Below, one piece after another: positions 1-7,149 of a stretch of DNA of 19,939 nucleotides; position 1 is the stretch's first letter, and every line of letters starts with the position of its first letter. The stretch comes from Actinomycetales bacterium UBA1416. Its GTDB lineage: Bacteria > Actinomycetota > Actinomycetes > Actinomycetales > Actinomycetaceae. Where the stretch lies: positions 10,435 through 30,373 of the forward strand of contig DBPQ01000110.1 in the NCBI GenBank assembly GCA_002304945.1, given 5' to 3'. A program made the position numbers and the translations under genes. The notes beneath the pieces were generated by a model that was given only the letters and a program-made list of their open reading frames with translations, was not told the DNA's origin and made no database searches.

Positions 1-1266
1 ATCGTCGGGATCTCCATCAGCACCGCCATGCACGGCCTCGTCGGGCTCGACCGGGAGCTGAGGCCCGTCACGGAACTGCTCACCTGGGCGGACTCCCGCG
101 CCTGGAAGCAGGCGGAGGTCCTCAACGAGCACTCCACCGGGCCCCGACTGCACCACACGAGCGGCACCCCCACCCACCCGATGTCCCCGCTGGTGAAACT
201 CCGCTGGATCCGGGAGAACCAGCCGGACCTCCTCGCCGACACCGCCCACTGGGTGGGCCTGAAGGACTGGGTGCTCGCCGTCCTCACGGGCAAGGTCGCC
301 ACCGAGCTCTCCACGGCGTCCGGCAGCGGGATGCTCGACATGGAGGAGCGCGCCTGGAACCCCGAGGCCATCGACATCGCCGGGATACGCCCGGCCCAGC
401 TCCCGCACATCCACGACACCACCGACATCCTCCCCCTGGGGCGCGACGCCGCGGCCACGATCGGCCTGCGGGCCGGACTGCCCGTCGTCGTCGGCGCCGG
501 CGACGGGCCGCTCGGCAACCTCGGCACCGGGGCCATGGAGCCCGGCAAGGCCGGGCTCTCCATCGGCACCTCGGGCGCGGTCCGGATGGTGGTGCGCACC
601 CCCGCCGTCGTCTCCGGGCTGTTCTGCTACGCCCTCACCCGCGACACCTGGGTGGCCGGCGGCGCCGTCAGCAATGGCGGGATGGTGCAACGCTGGCTCA
701 CCGAGACCTATGCACGGGGATGCGACGACGCCGAGGCCTGCCGCCGCGCGGAGACCATCCCTCCCGGCTCGGACGGCCTCGTCATGATCCCCTACCTCGT
801 CGCGGAGCGGGCCTCCCTGTGGGACGCGGAGATCCGTGGCGCCTTCCTCCACGTGCGCCAGGCCCACACCCCCGAGCACTTCCTCCGCGCCGGCGTCGAG
901 GGGGTGGCCTTCCAGCTCTGGACCATCCTGCGCCGGGTCCGCATGATCAACCGGGTAGAGGAGGTGCGCGCCACGGGCGGCGTGTTCCGCTCGCCGCTGT
1001 GGCGTGACGTCGTCGCCGGCGTCCTCAACCGGCCCCTCATCGTCACGGGTGCCGCCGAGGGGTCAGGGCTCGGCGCGGCCATCCTCGGCGCGAGGGCGCT
1101 CGGCATCGTCGAGTCCCTCAAGGAGGGCTACGACCTGCTGCGCGGCGAGGTCGAGGAGACCCGCGTCCCCGTCACCGAGGAGGCGCGGCTGGCCTACGAG
1201 ACGATGCACTACGAGGTGCCGAAGCTCCTGCAGCGCTACGGGCGGCTCGGCGCGGACATCCGCTGA
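1..1266 (+). CDS. Gluconokinase, FGGY carbohydrate kinase family (5' partial)
   Basis: The reading frame is open from base 1 and ends with TGA at 1264-1266, giving 421 codons. FGGY kinases run about 500 residues, so roughly 80 N-terminal residues lie outside the window; the ATG at 28 is internal. The conserved 'STAMHGLVGLD' and 'TWADSRA' stretches near the visible N-terminus resemble the substrate-binding part of gluconokinases. The FGGY hallmark GAGDGPLGNLG, with the catalytic-base Asp, lies at about residues 165-175, followed by the nucleotide-binding 'SIGTSGAVR'. A late 'GAAEGSGLGAAILGA' matches the second adenosine-binding segment. The expected reaction is ATP-dependent phosphorylation of D-gluconate to 6-phosphogluconate in the cytosol, feeding the pentose phosphate pathway. 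Gluconate specificity is inferred from overall resemblance; another sugar acid or polyol is possible. The next gene is convergent, so this is the end of its transcription unit. Confidence 0.88.
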   Translation: MVGISISTAMHGLVGLDRELRPVTELLTWADSRAWKQAEVLNEHSTGPRLHHTSGTPTHPMSPLVKLRWIRENQPDLLADTAHWVGLKDWVLAVLTGKVATELSTASGSGMLDMEERAWNPEAIDIAGIRPAQLPHIHDTTDILPLGRDAAATIGLRAGLPVVVGAGDGPLGNLGTGAMEPGKAGLSIGTSGAVRMVVRTPAVVSGLFCYALTRDTWVAGGAVSNGGMVQRWLTETYARGCDDAEACRRAETIPPGSDGLVMIPYLVAERASLWDAEIRGAFLHVRQAHTPEHFLRAGVEGVAFQLWTILRRVRMINRVEEVRATGGVFRSPLWRDVVAGVLNRPLIVTGAAEGSGLGAAILGARALGIVESLKEGYDLLRGEVEETRVPVTEEARLAYETMHYEVPKLLQRYGRLGADIR

Positions 1267-1275
1267 GGGGGCCCG

Positions 1276-1288
1276 GCGGGCTGCCCGC
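1276..1288. terminator. Short GC hairpin between convergent genes
   Basis: GCGGG-CTG-CCCGC can form a 5-bp stem with a 3-nt loop in the 27-bp gap between the stop codons of two convergent genes. There is no T-tract on either strand, so a role as an intrinsic terminator is only suggested by its position. Confidence 0.3.
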
Positions 1289-1293
1289 GTGGC

Positions 1294-2064
1294 TCACTGG
1301 TTGGCGGAGCGCCACCAGAGCGGGTGGTGCTCCCGCAGCTCGTGGTGGGACGGCATCGGGTAGAACGCGAGCTCGCTGCCGTTGCCGTAGTAGAAGCCGC
1401 TCCCGTGCTTCACCATCCGGTAGGTGAAGGCCGCGGACTGGAGCCGCTCCACGATCTTCGTGTCCTTGTCCGCCCGGGACACCTCCACCAGCACCTCGCG
1501 CAGGTGGTGCAGGTTCTTGTACGGCAGGTCGATGCCCCGCCCGCTCTCGGGGTCCGTGGCGAGCTCCCCCAGATCGAGCTCGACGAAGCACAGTCCCGGG
1601 AAGCGCACGAGCTTCGAGGGCGAGATGACGATGCTCTCGTAGAAGCTCCGTGGGTCCTGCGAGCTGGCCACGAGCGAGTTGACGGGGGCGAGCTCCTTGT
1701 AGAGGTGGAGCTCGGTGTCGGTGGGCAGCTCCCCCGTCGCGCGCTCGAGGCCGAGGGTGGCCCCGTACGCGGTGGTGAGGTGGAGCGTGCCGAGCGCACT
1801 CACCGGGATGTGCTCGAGCACCCGGTAGGTGGAGACGTACACCGAGCTCTTCGGCCGCCCGTCGGGGTGCGTGACGCATCGTGCGAACGCGGCGTCGAGG
1901 TCGAAGTAGTCGCCCAGCCTGGCGGGATCCACGTCGAAGAACAGCGCCTGGCCCTTGGACTTGTACTCGTACCCCGTGGCGTAGTACTGCCCGAACTTCT
2001 CCGGCGGCAACTGGGAGGCGATCAGCGCCTCGGGCACCAGCGAGTAGTACAGGTACGTCTCCAT
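1294..2064 (-). CDS. Conserved-looking protein of unknown function (256 aa)
   Basis: I do not recognise the family. The protein begins METYLYYSLVPEALIASQL and has no signal peptide or membrane segment, so it should be cytosolic. The reading frame continues upstream to 2145, but the ATG at 2064 is preceded by a GGGGG run at a good ribosome-binding distance, and the upstream extension looks non-coding. Composition is mixed alpha/beta, with a Tyr-rich N-terminus and a C-terminus rich in aromatic and His residues (HHELREHHPLWWRSANQ). Third positions are strongly G/C, as expected for a genuine gene. It converges on the gluconokinase gene and is divergent from the substrate-binding lipoprotein across 224 bp. 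No catalytic motif is evident, and neither neighbour suggests a specific role. Confidence 0.75.
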   Translation of the reverse strand: METYLYYSLVPEALIASQLPPEKFGQYYATGYEYKSKGQALFFDVDPARLGDYFDLDAAFARCVTHPDGRPKSSVYVSTYRVLEHIPVSALGTLHLTTAYGATLGLERATGELPTDTELHLYKELAPVNSLVASSQDPRSFYESIVISPSKLVRFPGLCFVELDLGELATDPESGRGIDLPYKNLHHLREVLVEVSRADKDTKIVERLQSAAFTYRMVKHGSGFYYGNGSELAFYPMPSHHELREHHPLWWRSANQ

Positions 2065-2288
2065 CGCGCAACCCCCGTCGGTTGGTCCGTCTGTGGTCCG
2101 TTCAGGATAATCGGCGGCGGCGTCCGGCGCGTTCCGAGCCGTCACCGGAGGCCCGGTTTCGCCCGGCGACCGCCCCGGTCACGCCCTTTTCGCTCCCGAG
2201 CCGTACGTGGACGTGCACTCGGTCCCCAGAGAGGGCCGGGGTAGACTCCCCGCCGGTGGGACGGGCGTCCCAGAGGGAGGAATCGACC

Positions 2289-3320
2289 ATGAAGCGCCAC
2301 ATCGCAGCAGCAGCCGCGGCACTCGCCGCCGTCGCCCTCGTGGGGTGCACGAGCACGGGTTCGTCCGCGCCCGCGGCCTCGAGTGAGGCAGCGCCGTCGG
2401 CGGGCTCAGCGGCGCCCGCGGCAGGGGACCCGCTCGAGGTCGGGATCGCCCAGATCGTCGCGCACCCCTCGCTCGACGCGCTGCGCGACGGCTTCATCGA
2501 GGGCATGGGCGAGGCCGGCTGGACCGAGGAGTCCGGCACGGTCACCTACGAGACCGCCAACGCGCAGGGCGATCAGTCCACCCTTGCCCTCATCGCCCAG
2601 AACTTCGCCGCCAAGGACCTGATCGTCGCGATTGCCACGCCCACCGCCCAGGCCATCGCCCAGGCGGTGCCGGACAAGCCCATCTTCTTCGCCGGCGTCA
2701 CCGACCCGGTGGGTGCCGGACTCGTCTCCTCCCTCGAGGAACCGGGCGGCAACATCACCGGTACCTCGGACATGCCCCCGATCGAGGAGCAGCTCGCGCT
2801 CATCCGCGAGATCCTCCCCGAGGCGGAGACCATCGGGCTCGTCTACAGCTCCTCCGAGACGAACTCCGAGATCCAGGCGGGCATGGTGCAGGACGCCGCC
2901 CCCGAGTTCGGCTTCACGGTCCGCGAGGTCACCGTCATCAACTCCTCCGAGGTGCAGCAGGCCACGGAGGCGATCACGGACGTGGACGTCTTCTTCGTGG
3001 GCACCGACAACACCGTGGTCTCCGCCATCGAGACCCTCGTGGCCGTGGGTGAGCGCAATCAGATCCCGGTGATCGTCTCCGACCCGGACTCCGTGCCCCG
3101 CGGGGCGCTCGCCGCCCTCGCCGTCGACTACTTCGAGCAGGGCCTCCAGACCGGGCGGATGGCCGCGCGCATGCTGGCGGAGGGCACCGATCCCAGCGCG
3201 ATCCCGGTCGAGGTGGCCAGCGAACTCCAGCTCTCCCTGAACCCAGGCGCGGCCGACCGGATGGGGGTCGCCCTCCCGCAGTCGGTGCTGGACCGGGTGG
3301 ACGTGCTCGTCGAGGACTAA
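2289..3320 (+). CDS. ABC-type substrate-binding lipoprotein (ABC_sub_bind/TrpX-like)
   Basis: The 343-residue product starts at an ATG preceded by GAGGGAGG. It opens with a lipoprotein signal: basic MKRH, an Ala/Leu/Val hydrophobic core and the lipobox LVGC with Cys20 as lipidation site, then a low-complexity Ser/Ala/Pro linker to about residue 50. The mature domain shows 'EVGIAQIVAHPSLDALRDGF', 'IVAIATPTAQAIAQ' and 'PIFFAGVTDPVGAGLV', characteristic of the ABC_sub_bind family (PF04392), whose members bind small molecules, including aromatic amino acids in TrpX. It should be anchored to the outer face of the membrane and deliver ligand to an ABC permease. No permease or ATPase gene follows: the next gene is convergent and its stop overlaps by 4 bp. 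The lipoprotein therefore appears orphan here. The ligand cannot be read from the sequence. Confidence 0.9.
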   Translation: MKRHIAAAAAALAAVALVGCTSTGSSAPAASSEAAPSAGSAAPAAGDPLEVGIAQIVAHPSLDALRDGFIEGMGEAGWTEESGTVTYETANAQGDQSTLALIAQNFAAKDLIVAIATPTAQAIAQAVPDKPIFFAGVTDPVGAGLVSSLEEPGGNITGTSDMPPIEEQLALIREILPEAETIGLVYSSSETNSEIQAGMVQDAAPEFGFTVREVTVINSSEVQQATEAITDVDVFFVGTDNTVVSAIETLVAVGERNQIPVIVSDPDSVPRGALAALAVDYFEQGLQTGRMAARMLAEGTDPSAIPVEVASELQLSLNPGAADRMGVALPQSVLDRVDVLVED

Positions 3321-4246
3321 CCGAGGATCGCGTCCATCATGCGGGTGGTGCGGAGCGCACTGCGCCCCGTGCTCGGGCTGGTGCCCCGCCCGCGCAGCTC
3401 CTCGAGGATGGCCGCGACGAGCGGCCCGTGGACGTGCGGCGGATCAGCGACCTCGTAGGCAGCCGCACCCTCTGCCGTCAGCAGGTGGACCGGCGTCGGC
3501 GCGAAGCTGGCGAACGAGAGCACGCCCTCGGTCCCGGTGATCACCGTCTCGTCGACGGCGTCGGGCGTGCCGAACGCCCACGACCCCGAACCGACCACGT
3601 CCCCGAAGCGGTAGCTCGCCGAGACGGCGTGGTGATCGGATGACGAGACACCGGCGACGTCGTCGGCCGGCCCCAGGAGGTGGTCGAGCACGTCGAGGGT
3701 GTGGCAGGCCGTCTCGTAGAACTCGCCGCCGCGGTTGCGCTCGGGGTCCCACCGCCAGCCGGTGAAGTCGGTGGGCTTGCGCCACGTGGTCTGGACGGAG
3801 AGCGGGCGCCCCAGCACGCCGGCGTCCAGCAGCTCCCGGACCTTCGCGAACCGGGGCAGCGCCCGGCGGTAGTAGGCGACCCACAGGTGCACCCCGGCGT
3901 CCTCCGCCGCCTCGACCATCCGGGTCGCCTCTGGCGCGGACATCGCCATCGGCTTCTCCACCAGCACGTGCTTGCCCGCCCGCGCCGCGGCGATGGCGTA
4001 CTCGGCGTGCGAGGCCGTGGGCGTGGCGATGTAGACGGCGGTGACCTCAGGGTCCTCGACGACGGCGGCCGCGTCCGTGGACCACCGCCCCACGCCGTGG
4101 CGGGCCGCGAAGTCGCGCGCGCGCTCGGGGTCCCGCCGCATCACATGCACGACGTCCGAGTCCGCCGCGCGGAAGATCGCCGGGGCGGCCTTGCGTTCCG
4201 TGACGTCGCCCACGCCGATGATTCCCCAACCGATCATGCCCGCCAT
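3317..4246 (-). CDS. Gfo/Idh/MocA family NAD(P)-dependent oxidoreductase
   Basis: The 309-residue protein has an N-terminal Rossmann fold with the dinucleotide-binding 'GIIGVGDVTE' at residues 8-17. The signature EKP (97-99, in 'HVLVEKPMAMS') carries the catalytic Lys. The C-terminal alpha/beta domain holds GGEFYETACHTLD (173-185) with the conserved His182. These are the hallmarks of glucose-fructose oxidoreductase/inositol dehydrogenase-type enzymes, which oxidise or reduce sugars, inositols and related diols using NAD(P). In the usual GGGxxxDxGxH motif the Asp is Glu178 here. The ATG at 4246 has GGGGGA upstream; an alternative ATG at 4237 has AAAGGA eight bases away, and the true start is one of these two. 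It lies 24 bp downstream of the TPP-enzyme gene on the same strand, so the two are probably co-transcribed. The substrate is unknown. Confidence 0.92.
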   Translation of the reverse strand: MAGMIGWGIIGVGDVTERKAAPAIFRAADSDVVHVMRRDPERARDFAARHGVGRWSTDAAAVVEDPEVTAVYIATPTASHAEYAIAAARAGKHVLVEKPMAMSAPEATRMVEAAEDAGVHLWVAYYRRALPRFAKVRELLDAGVLGRPLSVQTTWRKPTDFTGWRWDPERNRGGEFYETACHTLDVLDHLLGPADDVAGVSSSDHHAVSASYRFGDVVGSGSWAFGTPDAVDETVITGTEGVLSFASFAPTPVHLLTAEGAAAYEVADPPHVHGPLVAAILEELRGRGTSPSTGRSALRTTRMMDAILG

Positions 4247-4270
4247 CCTTTCATCCCCCGGGCGATGGGA

Positions 4271-5932
4271 TCACCGCGCCAGAAAGTCCGCCGCCACTGT
4301 CCGGGTCACGGCGATGTCGAGCACGAGCACCCCCCGGGCGCCCCGCTGCACCCAGTCCTCGAGCACGTCGAGATCGGCGAGGCGCGAGATGCGGTGCCCC
4401 GCGGCGCCCATCGCCCGGCCGAGGGCGGCGAAGTCCGCCTCCTCGAGGAGCATGCCGGCATCGTCGACCCCCTGGACGGCGTACTGGTGCAGTTCGGCGC
4501 CGTAGGCCGCGTCGTTGAACACCACGACGACGCCGGAGGGCGCCTCGGTCACGAACGTCACCAGGTCCGGGAGCGCCATGAGCCCGCCGCCGTCGCCGGT
4601 GACGAGCACGGTGGTGCGGTGCGGCCGTGCCGTCGCGGCGCCCACGGCCGAGGAGGAGCCGAGGCCGATGGACTGGAACGCCGTCCCCACGAGGATGAGT
4701 TCGCTCGGGTGACCGATCCGGGCATGCTGCGGCATCCATCCGACGAACTGCCCGCCGTCGTGCACGAGCGCCCGGCCGGGCGGCAGGAGATCATCGAGCC
4801 GCCGGGCCACCAGCCGGGGATCGAGCCTGCCGTCGGGGGCGTGCTCGGGGATCCCGGTGAGGTCCGGGCGCAGGTCCTCCGCAGCGTGCGGGGCGCGGTC
4901 CCGCCACGTGCCGCCGGCCGGGGGCGACGCGGTGCCGTCGTCCAGTGCGCGGAGGAGAGCGTCGGCGAACGCTCCCGCGTCCGCCCGGACAAACCGGGTG
5001 ACCCGGGGATGGGTGACCGGCTCGGTGTCCACCCGGATGACCTCACGGGCGTTGGCGAGGAGGCGGCCCTTCCGATCCTGGAAGTCGTTGAGCCCGATCC
5101 CGACCGCGAGCACCACGTCCGCCGCGGTGATCAGCTCCCACGCCCGCGGTGAGCTGAAGCCGCCGGCGATGCCGAGGTTCCACGGCGAGTCCGGCAGGTC
5201 CGCGGCCATCACGGAGGTGGCGAACAGCGCGCCGAGCCGGTCCCCCACACGCCGCAGCGCGTCTCCGGCGCCGGCGAGATGAACGCCCCGGCCGAGCAGG
5301 AGGAGGGGGCGCGCGGCGCCGCGGAGGGCGACGGCGGTGGAGGCCACGTCGTCGTGGTCGGGGCTGGAAACCGTGGCGGCCGCGCCGGACGGCGCGTGAA
5401 TTTGGGTGACGGCGGGCTGCGTCGCGACATCGACGGGCAGCAGGAGCGCGACGGGAGTGCGGTCGCGTTCGGCCAGGTCGTAGGCGTGGTGGGCGGAGGC
5501 CGCGGCGTCGCTACCGGTGACCCTGACGACGGGGACGCCGAGCGTGGTGGCGATGGCCTGTTGGTCCACATCCCACCACCGCGGACCGGCGTCCGGGCCC
5601 GCGCCCGCGATCAGCACGAGCGGCACGCGGGCGAGACGCGCCTCGGCGAGGCTGGTCAGCGAGTTGGTGAAGCCGGCGCCGTAGGTGGTGGTGGCCGTCG
5701 CCACGGCGCCGCCGGCGAGCACGTGGGCGTGCGCCGCCGCGACGGTGCCCGCCTCATGCCGCATGCGCACGTACGGGGCGCCAGTAGCGGTGAGGTGACC
5801 GACCATCCACGCGTTCCCGCTGCCCATCACGCCGAAGATCGCCCCACTGCGTGCGGCGGCGACCTCGGCGACGGCGGTGGAGACGGTCACTGTCCGCGTG
5901 AGAGTGTCCCTGGTCATCAGGTCAGGATGCAA
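4271..5932 (-). CDS. Thiamine-pyrophosphate-dependent enzyme, acetolactate-synthase-like
   Basis: This 553-residue protein has the three-domain layout of the acetohydroxyacid synthase/benzoylformate decarboxylase superfamily. The N-terminal pyrimidine-binding domain carries the TPP-activating Glu60 in 'RHEAGTVAAAHAHVLAGG'. The central domain contains 'LLLGRGVHLAGAGD'. The C-terminal PP-binding domain has the TPP/Mg motif GDG (446-448) followed by Asn473 (FNDAAYG). Such enzymes cleave or form C-C bonds next to a carbonyl (acetolactate synthase, oxalyl-CoA decarboxylase, inositol-pathway IolD and others). The subfamily cannot be assigned from these motifs. The start is a TTG at 5932 with GAGG a few bases upstream; the ATG at 5917 is a possible alternative without a clear ribosome-binding site. 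Co-transcription with the downstream Gfo/Idh/MocA oxidoreductase suggests a joint carbohydrate or polyol pathway. Confidence 0.9.
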   Translation of the reverse strand: MHPDLMTRDTLTRTVTVSTAVAEVAAARSGAIFGVMGSGNAWMVGHLTATGAPYVRMRHEAGTVAAAHAHVLAGGAVATATTTYGAGFTNSLTSLAEARLARVPLVLIAGAGPDAGPRWWDVDQQAIATTLGVPVVRVTGSDAAASAHHAYDLAERDRTPVALLLPVDVATQPAVTQIHAPSGAAATVSSPDHDDVASTAVALRGAARPLLLLGRGVHLAGAGDALRRVGDRLGALFATSVMAADLPDSPWNLGIAGGFSSPRAWELITAADVVLAVGIGLNDFQDRKGRLLANAREVIRVDTEPVTHPRVTRFVRADAGAFADALLRALDDGTASPPAGGTWRDRAPHAAEDLRPDLTGIPEHAPDGRLDPRLVARRLDDLLPPGRALVHDGGQFVGWMPQHARIGHPSELILVGTAFQSIGLGSSSAVGAATARPHRTTVLVTGDGGGLMALPDLVTFVTEAPSGVVVVFNDAAYGAELHQYAVQGVDDAGMLLEEADFAALGRAMGAAGHRISRLADLDVLEDWVQRGARGVLVLDIAVTRTVAADFLAR

Positions 5933-6022
5933 CGCACCTCGCGGGCCGGCAACAGATGGGGTGTCACCCCGCCCTGCTCAGTCCCTGCGGGCAGTCGGCG
6001 TGCTGTTTGCGGGACCGTGCAG

Positions 6023-6361
6023 CTACAGGTCCAGTAGCAGCGCCAGAATCTCACGCACCTCGCTCAGGACCACAGGTCCGACATTTCCTGTGCGCTGGTG
6101 GATCCGAGCCGTGGTCACGGATCGCACGTGTTGACACTGCGCCGACGATCGTGCCGCGAGCCGGTTGTCCTCATCGGGATCGATGACCGCCTCGGTACTG
6201 CTCTGCCGAATGGTCCGGGTCAGCGGCACAACCTGTATGACGTTCGGCCCGCCCTTCAGGATCCGGTTCGCTGTCACGACAATAGCTGGCCGACGGAGTC
6301 CGGCCTCGCTTCCGGTGGGCGTTCCGAGGTCGAGTTCGACGACGTCACCCGGCGTAAGCAT
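6023..6361 (-). CDS. mazF: MazF/PemK-family type II toxin
   Basis: The 112-residue protein shows the PemK/MazF fold signatures: an N-terminal 'GDVVELDLG' strand, the 'GLRRPAIVVTANR' segment with the conserved Arg-Arg-Pro, 'VIQVVPLTRTIR', and a late 'VRSVTTARI' strand followed by a C-terminal helix (LSEVREILALLLDL). MazF toxins are sequence-specific endoribonucleases that cut mRNA or structured RNA until neutralised by a cognate antitoxin. The ATG at 6361 lies inside the antitoxin gene, so the two frames overlap by 17 bp, a usual arrangement for translational coupling in these modules. The length of about 110 residues is normal, so the toxin looks intact. The recognition sequence cannot be predicted from this. 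Confidence 0.93.
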   Translation of the reverse strand: MLTPGDVVELDLGTPTGSEAGLRRPAIVVTANRILKGGPNVIQVVPLTRTIRQSSTEAVIDPDEDNRLAARSSAQCQHVRSVTTARIHQRTGNVGPVVLSEVREILALLLDL

Positions 6362-6542
6362 CCAACCACGCGGTTTCGTCGTCGGTGAGCTCCGCCCGCA
6401 GATCCTGCGCCATGGTGTCCTGGCGGAGCGCGCGGATCGCCCTGCTCACCGTCTCATCGATCGTCTCGTGGCGTTCCGCCGCCAATCGGGTCACCCGCGC
6501 ATGCGTGTCTCTGCTGATGCGGATCGTCGTTGTCTGGGACAT
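6345..6542 (-). CDS. mazE: Ribbon-helix-helix antitoxin (MazE/VapB-like) of the MazF pair
   Basis: This is a 65-residue protein with an N-terminal ribbon-helix-helix (TTTIRISRDTHARVTRLA; beta strand then two helices) for DNA binding and an acidic C-terminal tail (ELTDDETAWLDAYAG) of the kind that masks a toxin. It lies upstream of and overlaps the MazF gene, the standard antitoxin-toxin order. The ATG at 6542 has no Shine-Dalgarno sequence, but a TAnnnT -10 box ends 7 bases before it, which suggests a leaderless mRNA. A perfect palindrome in the promoter is the likely operator for autorepression by antitoxin or the complex. The name mazE reflects its role as partner; the RHH class is shared with VapB and related antitoxins. 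Confidence 0.88.
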   Translation of the reverse strand: MSQTTTIRISRDTHARVTRLAAERHETIDETVSRAIRALRQDTMAQDLRAELTDDETAWLDAYAG

Positions 6543-6580
6543 GCAGCAAATCGTACGTTCTGTAGACTAATCAGTCTACA
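6543..6580 (-). promoter_or_regulatory. mazEF promoter with palindromic operator
   Basis: On the minus strand a -35-like TAGACT (6573-6578) is followed by a 17-bp spacer and a -10-like TACGAT (6550-6555). The -10 ends 7 bases before the antitoxin ATG, so the transcript probably starts at or next to the ATG. The perfect 8-bp inverted repeat TGTAGACT-AATC-AGTCTACA (6561-6580) covers the -35 box and much of the spacer, where a bound RHH dimer would block RNA polymerase. The palindrome also contains the stop codon of the truncated HigA-like gene. The promoter boxes are read by eye. Confidence 0.6.
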
Positions 6581-6774
6581 GGGCGTCGAACGCCGGCTCC
6601 TTCCAGTCGCACGGCAAGGTTGGGGCTCACCCGGGCGTGGCCGTGCAGGACGCGGCTCAACGTCACGCGGGAGATCCCGAGCCGGGATGCTGCCTCCCCG
6701 ACACTCAGCCCGAGATCAGCCAGCACCTCCTCGCGGAGGATCTCCCCGGGATGCACCGGAGTATTCATCACCAT
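6571..6774 (-). pseudogene. higA: Truncated HigA-like HTH antitoxin
   Basis: From the ATG at 6774 (preceded by GAGAGAGGTG) the frame encodes 67 residues beginning MVMNTPVHPGEILREEVLAD, the diagnostic start of HigA/VapI-type XRE antitoxins, followed by the HTH (GLSVGEAASRLGISRVTLSR) and 'HGHARVSPNLAVRLEGAGV'. Family members continue for about 30 more residues with a W- and Y-containing helix after 'RLE.AGV'. Here the frame runs into RRPVD and stops inside the mazEF operator. The DNA-binding domain is complete but the C-terminal segment is gone. No HigB toxin frame is visible in the 375 bp upstream. I read it as a decayed module whose 3' end was lost when mazEF became adjacent. It could still bind DNA and influence the downstream pair, which is speculative. 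Confidence 0.72.
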
Positions 6775-7149
6775 CTTCTTCACCTCTCTCAAGAGAAGTT
6801 GACCGAGGTCAAGCTCGCACGACGCCCGCGTGATCCCCTCCTCTGACCGCGCCAGGTGCGGCCAGATACGGGCGTTCCTTCCCGTGGGGCGCGAACCCAC
6901 AGCCCAGCCTACACACGGGAGCGAGCGAGTACTCGAGACCCTCGGCGACCTGCGTCACCCCAGCTCACAAACCTGCTCCCTCCTGGCTGAATGTGTCGAG
7001 CGTAGCGGCCCTGAGCTGAAGGACACTCTCCAAACACGGCGTGGGGCCGTTCAGGGAGCCTGCTGCTGGGAGGTCACGAGTGTCGCGGCGAGGAGCGCGA
7101 GCATACGCAAGGACTGACGAGAGGCCACCACCCCACCGCGGTCCGCGGA
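6775..7149. other. Intergenic stretch without a recognisable gene
   Basis: The 375 bp between the HigA-like remnant and the lipoprotein gene contain only overlapping low-quality reading frames. No HigB-like toxin sequence was found on either strand. The minus-strand promoter and ribosome-binding site of the HigA remnant (AGAGGTG near 6783-6790) lie at its left edge. Confidence 0.5.

Noticed and set aside
1881..3320. Longer version of the substrate-binding protein starting at 1881
   Set aside because: The upstream extension is antisense to another gene and non-coding; the ATG at 2289 has a strong ribosome-binding site and begins a lipoprotein signal peptide.
3680..5152. 490-codon plus-strand reading frame
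   Set aside because: It is a high-GC shadow opposite the oxidoreductase and the TPP-enzyme genes, with no domain signature.
6561..6580. Palindrome as a transcription terminator of the HigA-like gene
   Set aside because: The stem is A/T-rich with no T-tract after it on the minus strand, and it covers the -35 region of the mazEF promoter, so an operator is more likely.
6775..7149. HigB toxin partner for the HigA-like remnant
   Set aside because: No frame upstream shows RelE/HigB-like sequence; the toxin appears lost.
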